From NCBI GenBank assembly GCA_026874595.1, contig CM049315.1, positions 632,001 through 696,000 on the forward strand: 64,000 nucleotides of DNA, given 5' to 3'. The stretch's first letter is position 1. Each line of letters opens with the position of its first letter. The translations under genes and the position numbers were made by a program. A model generated the notes under the pieces. That model saw only the letters and a program-made list of their open reading frames with translations, made no database searches and was not told the origin of the DNA. Below are positions 46,988-58,394 of this stretch, piece by piece. This stretch comes from Sipunculus nudus (Eukaryota > Annelida > Sipuncula > Golfingiida > Sipunculidae).

Positions 46988-48645
46988 CAAGGTTACATTT
47001 GCCCAACCATGGGATTTCTGTGACATACGTTTTAAGTAATGTATTTTTTTCCCTGAAATATGACACACTTGTTCTTCCTGTCATGTTCACTCAGATGGAT
47101 GAAATCGGGCGACTTTGACTCTGATCTTCAAGGTCAAATCAACCGAAATATATTTTATTGTAAGGGCCATAACTATAAAATACGGAAGATTTTCCCCTCA
47201 CATTTGAAACACAAGATTTTTTACACTAATTCTTCTAAGTTTCAAATCTGATGACCTTGTCGGGAAACTTTGCGGATATTTATGTTTTACGAAATGCCAT
47301 AGCTTATGAGAGCGTGCATATTTTCATTTTCCTTAAATATGGTGTTACCCCATGGAAAGACATTTTGCGCCTGCAAAAACAAAGCAATTCCAGTTTTCAA
47401 ATGGGAATCCCCGGGAGAAAATGTTAACTATAAAGAGCAAAGTTATGACATTAGTGTCTTATGAAATTAAACATGGCATTCTTTGGACGCTTCCAGACGT
47501 TTTGCAAACGCTAATGATAAATGACGTCCTTTGCCGTTACTTTGCAACTGGAAAATACTTGTGATAAATTGTTTTCACAGGTGATATTTAAGTTTCTATT
47601 TATTCGTGATTAACTAGGCTTCCGGGTTTCTTTATTTGCTGTTGTGATCAATAATAAGTAGGCAGGACCACCAGGAGTCGAATATTGAGAAACATAAGCA
47701 GCATTTACAATATCGTTGATGGGGATTTAGTTAAGTTGTTTGGATTATATGCCGGCATCCGGGTTGGAGAAGAGAAACACGTCCATATACAAGGTAGCCA
47801 TTGTCATCCTGATGCTTGCATTTAGTTAATTAATATTGGCCTTTCTTTAGTTTAAAGCATTATTTGCCCAACATATTCAGTTTTACTTGAACTTGTGTAC
47901 GACATCGTTTTTGATTGGTCCAGTCGGTTTGTTTTGCTGTCATTATATGATGGGATACATCGACCAGGTGCCGGTTTTTGTTATATCAGGCGAAAAGCAT
48001 AATAGTAAAATACACATTGAAGGTCTTAGGTCTTTCGCTCTAGTTATGGGAGAGTTTTTTTTTTAATTTTATGCACTTTCGAATTGTAATTACTTACGGT
48101 AATGAATTGCTATACGTTATGAAGGTCACGTCAAGAAATACAGCTTAGTGCATCTGTCTTCTTGAAGTAAAGTTTCCTGCAGATGTCGTATTAAACTATG
48201 TATTTTTATACTTGATGTACACTTTCGTGCCTATTCCTGTAACTGTAGTAAGAGTTACGGCTTCTGAACCTTGTCTGGTGCACTAGCTGTCTTGCAGTTC
48301 ATGCAGCTTTTGTCTTTCAATAGCGCCTCGCCTGTCTTTCGATTTGAAGTGTATTTTTTGCAGCTATCATTTAGGGTTCTGCAGATTTACCCTTTAAGTA
48401 TGGCTTCGCGCTATTGCTGACAACTGGGAGAACAGCTTCGTGCAGTTTCTTTCTGAGTCAATGACGATTAAGTGGCAAAATATTAAAACATTTAAAATTA
48501 AATTTAATGCCTATATTAACCATACAAAAATACCTTTATCTACGAATTAAACATATAACCCCTTATATAAACCACTCAAGACAACTTGTCAGTCTTCTTG
48601 TAATGACATAGATTGTTTTATGAGGGCTTCAGTTAAATCATATAT
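46771..48645. other. Gene-free spacer with (AT)n(GT)n
   Basis: AT/GT microsatellite at about 46957-46988. One unit related to the 44.2-kb tandem repeat near 47060-47260. No gene recognised; a 70-residue frame at 47352-47564 has no domain I know. Confidence 0.45.
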
Positions 48646-48649
48646 ACGT

Positions 48650-49434
48650 TGTTCCGTAACCTAATATTAACAGATCACGTATGCGTGATGAACATAGATT
48701 TGTAATGGAGATAAGAATTCAGATTGTGTAACACTGGGCAGTGAAATGTCTAGGGGAATGAATAAAGAAGTCAGTGTTTTATTGTTAACAAATAATTATA
48801 ATTTATTCTTAAAACAATCCTAACATTACAATACACTAAATTAATACAATTATACAGTATAACAACAGTACAACAGTAAATCAATACAAATATATAAATA
48901 AAGTGTACAGTACCTAGTTACCATCACTGTCACAGCGACAACAGGTCCTCTATAACGTACAACCCAGTTGAACAGTTCACATAAATCTTCTCAGAGAATT
49001 ACAGTCCAGTTTATTCACAAAATCAATCCGTTGTGAAGTTCTTGTTATAATCCCGAAAGCAAACTGAAGACCATATAAGATCCGTCACAAATTTAGAAGA
49101 AAAACTATAACTGCCGCACTTATCGGAAAAGGTCCACTCTGCTGTGCCCGCTTGAATATTCTCTCACCTTTCTTCCTGGCTCTAAAAAAAAGCCCCTATT
49201 TATAACCTTTCATCCGAAAACTCTAGAAAATTCCCTTTCATGAACAATCTATCAGAACAATACACGTGAATATTCGAGATAAGCACGACAGCGAGAGTTC
49301 AACCAGTTCGGATTAAACTGAGACGGCAACATCCGGCCAGGCGAGGCCGCTTAAACACGAGTTACGCCCGTGTCACACAATAAAAGAGACACAAGTAAGA
49401 CTTGTGCACACAATAAAAAGGGGCACATGTAACA
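48650..49434 (-). repeat. Solo LTR of the 32-36 kb family
   Basis: A 785-bp LTR from TGTTCCGTAACC to ATGTAACA, with a 4-bp duplication ACGT at 48646-48649 and 49435-49438. No internal part is present, so it arose by LTR-LTR recombination. On the minus strand a TATAAATAG box is intact (near 49196-49204) and an AATAAA signal lies near 48792. Confidence 0.92.
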
Positions 49435-49461
49435 ACGTATACATTTATTGTTAAAGAAAAG

Positions 49462-49463
<2 letters not shown>

Positions 49464-49518
<55 letters not shown>
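49464..49518. repeat. (AT)n microsatellite
   Basis: About 55 bp of AT dinucleotides, 26 bp beyond the solo LTR duplication. Confidence 0.95.
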
Positions 49519-49521
<3 letters not shown>

Positions 49522-52440
49522 CATACATACCATGAAATATAACTTAACATTAAAACCATAGCCGGTGAATGTATTAACATTGAATTGTACGTGTACCTGG
49601 CATGATAACGTGAACCATTCTCTAGTTGCTCGGGTTTAAAAACTCGAATTGGTAAAGGATTTATTGCCATCATTAGCCAGTTTTATTTCGCTGAACTATG
49701 TTACTTTTAGCTGAAAGCTCAATGATACAAAATGATGACGAAGCTGTAAAATGAGCACTGCGGCCGCTCCTTTGAGGCCATTCCTATCGAAGTAACATTA
49801 CATCTAACTGTCACGCACAGCCATAGTCGGTGATTACGGTTTCTTGGAGTAGCCGGTAAAGGCAGCAGCATGACATATTTTATTTATTTACTGAATGAGG
49901 GGCAATGGCTTTCTAATCAATAGGAATTACTACATGTATAAACCATTACTGCGCGCCAGCAAGTCCCACATTTCACCACGGCTTATGTGTATAGTCCTGG
50001 GCTGGTCCAAAATGACTTCCAATTTCCCTGTGGCCAATGCCAGTGCTAATATCACTTTACATTCAATTCACTCGGTTTAGCTCAGCGAATTCCCTAGATG
50101 CCGAACTTATGCAGTATAACTGGAATGAACGTGGTATTACATTGATTCATTAAGATAACTGCGGAGTCGATGGACTGCAAACACCCAGTCAAACAAACCG
50201 AGGAAGTTCTTAACACATCATCCAATATTACATGATTAACACCCTTTTAATTTATCCCCTGCCTACCTCAAAACATAACTAACCTTAAAAGTTATTTATG
50301 ATGTGACTATAAACAACTCCTAGATCAGAGGTCTATTTGCAGGGAACAGTTCTTTAAAGGCAATACTAAAGAATGCTTCTATACGGATTGGCCGCTACCA
50401 AATTTTTATCAATTTTTTTTAACATATGAATTAAGACCTGGTCCTAGATAAAGTTAATAATTCGTGATGTAGCCCTAATTCCGTAAAAGAATACTGAATT
50501 ATGGAGAATGGATTAAATATAGCGCTGATCAAGCATACCTTTCCCAGAAGAGGAGTAACATTTTTTTTTTGGTAGTTTCTAGGCTACGTTTTGCGGCTTG
50601 ACCAGTAAAAAAGAAAAGGAAACAAGTTTTTTTCTTCCAGGAGAATAACTCAGTTTTCAGTTGGGCCTAAGGAATACATTACTGATTATTTTAATCATAC
50701 TAAGGGAGTTTGCTCGATATAAGATCGAAAGAAAAACAATTGCTAATAATAATACCATTGGGCATCAAAGTTTTATACAGGTCAATTTATATAAAAAACA
50801 TTAATAATTCTTAAATAACCTTAATAAGTTGTCTTTCCCTTAACAATACCATTTAGTCTCTTCACATTTCATAGATAATGTTCTATTGGATTTGTATGTA
50901 CCAAAATACAATAAAATCTGAATCGACGTGGTCAAAATCTTTAAGGTAACTTATTAAGAAATGAATGTTAATGGATCAGCATTAACGATAATCAATGCTG
51001 ACAGATGCTCAAAACGTCAACATTCATTAGAAGAAGCAGAATACTAAGCTTTCAAGAGATTGAATTATCCTGAATGGATTAGTGAGGATAATGGGCATTC
51101 TGTGTTTTCTGAAAACGATAATTAAAACAAGATGAAGAGCTAATCTGGATGAGACAAACGCTCATTATAACTACAGCTCTTATAATTAGCTGTACTACAA
51201 TATGAATTGTTTCAATATCTCCCTGATAAACGTTGAATTAAAATCACAACACCCTTAGTCATTATGCTCGCTTCTGTTGAAAGTGTACGTAGTGTCGGGG
51301 GTTAATTTGAGTTTTCTGGAAATAAATGGAATTAATTGCCGTAATCATGTGTCAGTGGAGCTTTGATGTTTAATGATCGTAAAATAACCAGCTAATGATT
51401 AAGACTGGCCATAAAAATCAAGCAAATGACAAGGCCTTGTCCGTTTTGGGTATCACCATAAGCTTCATTAGCTTAGTAAATTAATGATATTCGAGTTGAC
51501 AATCTTCATAATTAAGTGGTGCATATGTGTGAATGCCTCAATCGCATTTTTATGTCATTGTCATTCCACTAGCATGTGTAAAATATATGTGCTTCCTAAC
51601 AGCACCTGCCAGTTGATCTGTGATGAAGAGTCGTTCTATTGCCGATCGTAACGATTGTAGCTTTGTCACAAAGTCAATTATGAAAATCTTATGATGATCG
51701 CTGATTTCTTATTTTAATCCGCGTCGTATATCTAACAAAATTTAAACGCCGCTTTGTATTAAAAGAAAGTGTAACTAATTGGTCTGCAGTCATATGAATT
51801 GTGTAATATCAGTGCTAATAATCAGTTTTCTCTTGTTGTCAAGTTTTTACTCTATTGTCTTGCGTAAAGCCTTAATAGTAAGATGTCCAACTCGTGACCG
51901 GGGCTCTTCCAAGGTCACTAATTATGCAACAGCTATTATGACGGCTATTATCACGTGTATTCTAATGTATAACCAAATAAAATAAAAAAAATAGTCGCTA
52001 CTTAGGTCATTTTGCCAAATTAGAGCATTTACCAAAGAAAAATCCATAATTACAGAAACAATATTTAATTTGTTGAACACATTTGGTAAATTTTCCTCGG
52101 TCTGCTTTTAGGTAACAGGCTTCAGCCGAAAAAAAACTGGAATTATTTTTTTATAACAGAGATCCACTTAATGTGTTTTTTACACCCTTACAGTTTTGGT
52201 TCTACTAATTGATTTTACTGCCAATAAGATAGAGATCAAGATTGCCAAGTTCAAGTTCGAGATCGGACTTAAGTCATACAGGAAACTGCACTGGTCATCC
52301 ATCCTATTACAATGCTAACGCTTTTGTTCACAGCCGGTAATCTTAACATTATGCAACAAGTGAGGATTTAAGGCATTTTAAAGAATATATGTGAATGTAC
52401 AAAGCGTAAACCATCTCTAACTATCTTGTGCCTCGCTCGA
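49519..52440. other. Low-repeat, TAAT-rich non-coding stretch
   Basis: No repeats matching the rest of the window and no supported gene. Between about 50420 and 51790 homeodomain core words (TAAT/ATTA) are frequent, including 'ttaatgatcg', 'gctaatgatta', 'gaattaattg' and 'cataattaag', and 'ggccataaaaatc' near 51409 resembles posterior Hox/Cdx sites. This may be conserved regulatory DNA, but AT-richness alone gives many TAAT words, so the call is weak. Confidence 0.3.
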
Positions 52441-52449
52441 CTTGTCCGC

Positions 52450-53430
52450 CCATGTGTAAACCTATGCTACCCCCCAGAATAACGCAAAATTGATACAAAA
52501 GCTCAAGTATCTGAATAACTACTGCATTGATCACCATGATTCTTTGCCTGAATATTGATCATGGGATGTTCCATCACTTCCTGCAGACTGGTGGCTCCAC
52601 CTATATTTTTTCCAATTTTTACGAATTGTTTTCTCTTTTTTTCGGACCTGCAATGAAACTGTCATCTGTTAACAGGACCAAAATTGTAACCACTGGACCT
52701 GGCATCTTCAAACTTTACATCCAGAGAGTTACATAAAACATCTCCTTGAAAACCTGAAATTAGGTCTCTGTTACCAATATCCTTCGAGCTATGGGACTCC
52801 GAAGTACCCCCCCCCCCCCACCCCAGAATAATGCAAAATTTGATACAAATGCTCAAGTATCTGAATAACTACTGCATTGATCACCATGATTCTTTGCATG
52901 AATATTGATCATGGGATGTTCCATCACTTCTTGCAAACTGGTGGCGCCACCTATATTTTTCCAATCTTTACGAATTTTTTTCTCTTTTTTCAGACCTGCA
53001 ATGAAACTGTCATCTGTTTACAGGGCACAAGTCGTAACCCCTGGACCTGGAATCTTCTAACTTAATATCCAGGGAGGTCCATAAAAAATCTCCTTGAAAA
53101 CCTGAAATTAGGTCTCTGTTACCCATATCTTTTGAGCTATGGGGTTCCGAAGTACCCCCCCCCCCCGAATAATGCAAAATTTGATACAAAAGCTCAAGTA
53201 TCTGAATAACTACTGCATTGATCACCATGATTCTTTGCATGAATATTGATCATGGGATATTCCATCACTTCTTGCAAACTGGTGGCGCAACCTATATTTT
53301 TCCAATCTTTAAGAATTTTTTTCTCTTTTTTTCAGACCTGCAATGAAACTGTCATCTGTTTACAGGGCACAAGTCGTAACCACTGGACCTGGAATCTTCT
53401 TACTTTATATCCTTACTTTATGTCCATAAA
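52450..53430. repeat. Second block of the ~340-bp minisatellite
   Basis: Three units with spacing 346 and 343 bp ('gcattgatcaccatgattc' at about 52525, 52871 and 53215), same unit as 22.0-23.8 kb and in the same orientation. Two C-homopolymers at the same unit position. Confidence 0.88.
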
Positions 53431-54200
53431 AAATCTGAATTTAATATGCTGAGTGAATCAGCATATATGGTGTGATTGTTAAAGTATATATATGTAAACA
53501 TATTTAAATTATTCGATAATACATATGAGTCCAATCTATAACCTCGGCGCGACTGTGTTTTTTGTGTCATAAAGATAAAATGTTTGCTGGAGGAAGTGGT
53601 TAGGTAGGCCGGGCCATGGTCCAACCATTATTTGGCGAATCATGGGACCAGGAGGCCCAATATCTGGGAAAGAAAATTATGTGTTTCAGTATGGTATTAA
53701 GAAGATTAGTTTCGGAATGTCAGCTTATATTATATTTAGTCTAATTAATCAGAATAAAAAGAAAGAAAAACATTGTTTCACAAACTTTTAAAGAAATGGC
53801 ATAAAATAAATATCTCATAATAACATAGATGGCAAAAGCTCCCATCCCGCCCATGACGATCAAGGCCATAGGTATCATGCACAAACTAGAAAGCTAGAAT
53901 ATCGGCCAAGCGATATTAAAACTTATGCTCTGAAAAGAGCATAAATGCATGCCCCCTTGGTGTTGTTTATAAGACGTTTCAAAGACGTTTCGACAATATC
54001 CGTACAATGGCTTTACAGGGAACGAAAAAAAATAATTGGATATTTTTAAACCCATAGTTATTTAGACGTATTGAGTGGGAAACGATCCAGTCACCTACAG
54101 GAAACATATATAGGTTTTGCATTAGTTTTCCACATTACGATTTTGCATCGGCAGGATAGAAGGTTTTTTTTGTTTTGTTTTTTTTTAAACGGTGCTACAA
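53431..54200. other. Gene-free spacer
   Basis: Nothing recognisable. Confidence 0.4.
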
Positions 54201-55149
54201 TACTTAAAAACGTATGGAATTATAATATATCACGGTGATCATCATAACCTCAAAATTTAAATGGTTGCTCCTTGGCTGTAAACTTCCTGACAATTTCATT
54301 GAAATCCATTGAAAAACCCATTGAAAAATCTACCAGTCTAAGAACCAAGAGAACAACGTAATAACTTCACAGCGGAGATATAATAATCCATTCAATTAAT
54401 ACAGAGTAATGTTTTTCTATACCACGGTTTACCTGCTTTCCTTCTGATTTGACTCTCCAAATTCGGCAGACGTATCGGTGCTGTGCTCATCTAGGACATG
54501 TTTGTTTTAATTTGCTTGATTATGCCCTATTAAGCTGAATAATTAATAATTTTAATATTTCCCCATTAGGTGTCCCTTTTTCTTTTGTGCTGCAAGGTCC
54601 TCCACGCTTGTGACGCTTTTTCAGGAGGCGCCTCGGGGATTTTCACTGGCCTGTTAAGACCGTGGCCAGAGCGCATGTCCTGCCCAAAAGGCATTTCCTT
54701 GCAATCCACTTTAACCCCCATTGATCCCCCATATCCACTGTATAGCCTCTAAAGGAATGTTCTCTCTCAAAAGGAGGTAAAGGTTTTTAATTCAAAGACC
54801 ACATGTGACCATTTCAATGTGAGGGCTTTTCAGCTTGGTAAACACTGGGCCTGAGGCCAGTGATGTGACCACCGTTTGACAATTTTTTATGGGTTACAGT
54901 TATGTTGATTTTTAAACATACAAAAAAATCTTTCGATGATAACCATGGTTTCAAACTTTCGGCCAAGTGAAGTGTTTAATGAAGTTTTTTTTCAAAATGA
55001 AGCCCCACAACTTAATTATCATTCAGGTGGGGCCTGGGGTGGGGGGGGGGGGGGGAGGGTCACATATATTTGTTAGGATCCGTTGTCTGTAGGGACGTTG
55101 GAATATGAAAAAATATTACCAGTACATTTGAATTATATAAACATTATTC

Positions 55150-55250
55150 TCTGAATGGGGGGGGGGGGGTGGGGGATGATAACATTGACCATCCCCCCTT
55201 GCCAAAAAGTGGGGGGGGGGGGGTTATATACCCACACCCCCTATAAAGGA
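55150..55250 (-). repeat. Inverted relative of the hAT-type MITE
   Basis: The stretch 'gataacattgaccatccccc' and 'gccaaaaagt' is the inverse of 36640-36690. No terminal repeat or target duplication was found at this copy. Confidence 0.6.
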
Positions 55251-56260
55251 ATGGTCCTTTGTCATAATGGTTTATAAGAAAATAAATATTGTGGTGATTC
55301 TTATTACCTCCAAAATGAAATTGACTATTGATATGTCTTTGCCCTTACCCTCTACAAATGTTATGCAAAACATTTTTCGCCTGTCACGCTTTTTCAGGAG
55401 GCGACCTGTTATCCACACTGAACCCAATTTGCATTATATCGCCTGTTAAGGAATTTTACTCCTTGTAAATTTCCTTTTGTAAATTGTCAAAAGGAAGTAA
55501 AGATTTTAAATTCAAGCGCGGAACACATGTCAACATGAATCTTTTAATAGGGAGCACTTTTCCGTTGAGTTGACACAAAGAGCTGAGACCCTTAACACGA
55601 TCACCGTTTTATAGTTTTATAGGTATGTTTATTATTCTACATTCAAAAGTATCTTTCCATGATAACCATGGTTTCAATAGTAAGGTCGATTTATGGGTTG
55701 CTTGAAAAATTTTTTTTTCAAAAGGAAGCCCGGGGGGGGGATGGCACACACTTCTAAGGGTCCTCAATCTTGGGACCTTGAAACCACCGACAGAATCTAC
55801 CAATCAGTCGTTCGTTCATACTAGCACATTTCATGTAATCTATTGTCAGGGTTCAGGAACACGGTTTCACCAGGCAAGTGGCAGAATAACTGCGTACGAA
55901 TGGGCGGTTCTACTCGGGGACAAAGGAATAGCCCCTTATAATTATTCCTTTGTGGAATTGTAATAGTGCAACCAAAAAAAAAATATATATTGGTGATTCC
56001 GATTACCTCCAAAAATGTAATGGATTACGGATGCAGTTTTACTCTACCCCTCTACAAATTTTCAGCAAAATCTGTACATTACATTTTGCGTAAATTTGCT
56101 GAAAGACAATGCAATGAACTAAGGCTGAAGTTGTTTCTTGCTAAACGCATTAATCGAAATATATCAAACTGCTTTCTTTTTATCTGGGAAAGTTGTCAAT
56201 TTTGCATCAGACCTGCTTATTCCATGACATTTTACAGCACTTTAACCAAAAATTTAATAC

Positions 56261-57230
56261 TGTTGGAATATATTTTTCTGGGCCTATCTTTTTCATATTG
56301 GCAGCTATATGTTTTGCGTACAAGAGACTTCGACGACATATGCATGTGTATACAAATAACGCATGTGTCTGTTAAATGCCTTAGGCTATATACCTTCCAC
56401 TGAATAAACTGAATAAACATCGTGTTTCACGATGTCGTCTGAGCTTAAACTAATACAAGCATCTTTCGTATAATTTCACGGTAGAATGCTTCTTTATACA
56501 ATCGTTATATGTATATATGATATTTCCCAAGCAATGAAGCTGTCGGAGCTATGTTGTTTATCGGGAAAAAAATTCTCACTTAAAAATTGGTACACCCAGT
56601 ATATGCCTCACGTTTCTTTCCAAAATTGATTTTTTTGGTGTGATTTCTGGTATAGAATAATATTTCTTTCCATGTTGATATTTTTTTTTGGGGGGGGGGG
56701 GGTCCTAGAGAATTCTAGCAGAAGTAATCTTTATATCTTTTTTACTGTTGGAATATATTTTTCTGGGCCTATCTTTTTCACATTGGCAGCTATATGTTTC
56801 GCGTACAAGAGACTTCGACGACATATGCATGTGTATACAAATAACGCATGTGTTTGTTAAATGCCTTAGACTATATACCCTCAACTGAATACACTAAATA
56901 AACATCGTGTTTCACGATGTCGCCTGAGCTAAACTAGTACAAGCATTTTGCGTATAATTTCACAGTAGATTTCTCATTCTTTATACAATCGTTATATATA
57001 CGATATTCCCCAAGCAATGAAGCTGTCGGACCTATGTTGTTTATCGGAAAAAAAAACTTCTCACTTAAAAGTTCGTACACCCTATATATGCCTCAAGTCT
57101 TTCCAAAATTGATTTTTTTTGGTGTGATTTCCGGAATAGAATTATTTTCTTTCTATGTTGAAATTTTGGGGGGAGGGTATTCCCGGAGAATTAATCTTTA
57201 TATCATGTAAGTGAAACACATGACAAAAGT
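56261..57230. repeat. 485-bp tandem duplication
   Basis: Bases 56261 onward reappear from 56746 ('tgttggaatatatttttctg', 'cttcgacgacatatgcatgt', 'ggtgtgattt'), with moderate divergence. Each copy carries a hairpin ACATCGTG/CACGATGT with a TTT loop (about 56418 and 56903). Open frames here are not conserved between the two copies in a coding pattern. Confidence 0.85.
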
Positions 57231-57308
57231 TCCTGCAAAAAACTTAGGATTAAAATATGCGTCGTTTAGTTCGTATCAGCTCATTACAAAAATATGCATA
57301 AGATAGAG

Positions 57309-57335
57309 CCGTGGATTTTCCACGGGTGCAGCTAG
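57309..57335 (+). other. Helitron-type 3' end
   Basis: Stem CCGTGGA/TCCACGG (57309-57315, 57319-57325), six-base spacer, CTAG (57332-57335), then T. All parts of the canonical Helitron 3' end are present. Confidence 0.8.
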
Positions 57336-58390
57336 TTATAATTAATTAAGCATTTCGGGATTGCCATCGATCTGCAAGCGATAGCGTTTTATTTAACCTT
57401 ACACGACCTTACTAATTGAAAATATTGCCCTTACTCAGTAGTCAATATATTTTAAATGACCTAACAAACTTCTACACGTTATATAATTCTACGGTTAAGG
57501 AATATGACTAAGTTTGATGGACTTAAATTTAAAATCAATACCCATCTCGACTGAACACGAAACGCAAAGGAATAGGAACACTTAAATCCTCGAAATTGAG
57601 CTTTTATGATATTAGTGGCTTTGATACAATACACCCCAAAACACTCAACGAATAAAATGTTTCTATATTTAGTTTATGAATTCCATGTTGATACATCTAT
57701 CCTGTTTATCATGTTTAAGTCGTCTATTAAATGTTGAATATTTTATCCGATATCCGTGTTTATACCATGTCAGTTGGGAAAAAATGACATCAAATTTTAA
57801 CAAAGGGTAATTGACCTCAGAGATTATGCCGTTGAGAATACCTGTCGTTATGAATATTTGGTTCATCATAATACATATGGTCATAAGGGATATCAAGTGA
57901 TTTTTCATATTAGTATGTAAACTTCAAGAATCATATCATTAAATGTCACTTCTAGTGTCATCTAATTAACTTTCCCATGAATGCCATCTTAATGGTATCA
58001 ATTCTAATGATTACATTAACGGAAGTTTTGTACCTTCTTGGGATTTCAGTGCAATATGAGCAAGGTATCGTTATTATTATATTGACCACATATGGTAATT
58101 ATAAAATTTATTTCAATATTTGTCTTTATTACACTGTTGGCCGTAACAGTCCTTACATTGTATAGCCTTTTTCTCGTGTTCTTCATGATTTGCGTTTAAA
58201 ATATCATCTAAAATTTGCACAAAAACGCATATAATTAGCGCACAAGAACATGAGGAAGCAGATAACGCGAAATATCAAGTGTTTTAATTAAGCTAAAAAT
58301 ATTTTGTGTAATCACCGCGAAACGCAGGAAGACATGACAAGACGGAGCGTAAAGCATAAAAACATAAGAAAACGCCAAGGAAAAGTGAAC
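57336..58390. other. Gene-free spacer
   Basis: AT-rich, nothing recognisable. Confidence 0.45.
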
Positions 58391-58394
58391 CAAG

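Larger units (their letters stand above)
54220..57335 (+). mobile_element. Repeat-rich region ending in a Helitron-type 3' terminus
   Basis: Degenerate units recur at about 54232, 55290 and 55985 ('ggtgattcc…acctccaaaa') and 54590/55380 ('acgctttttcaggaggcg', 'gataaccatggtttca'). A 485-bp duplication and a canonical Helitron 3' end follow. The left boundary is a guess; only the right end is firm. Confidence 0.45.

Noticed and set aside
49351-49673. Frames with tyrosine-isoleucine repeats
   Set aside because: Translation of the (AT)n microsatellite.
55966-56403. 145-residue protein-coding gene
   Set aside because: No recognisable domain; its second half is duplicated 485 bp downstream without keeping the frame in a coding pattern.
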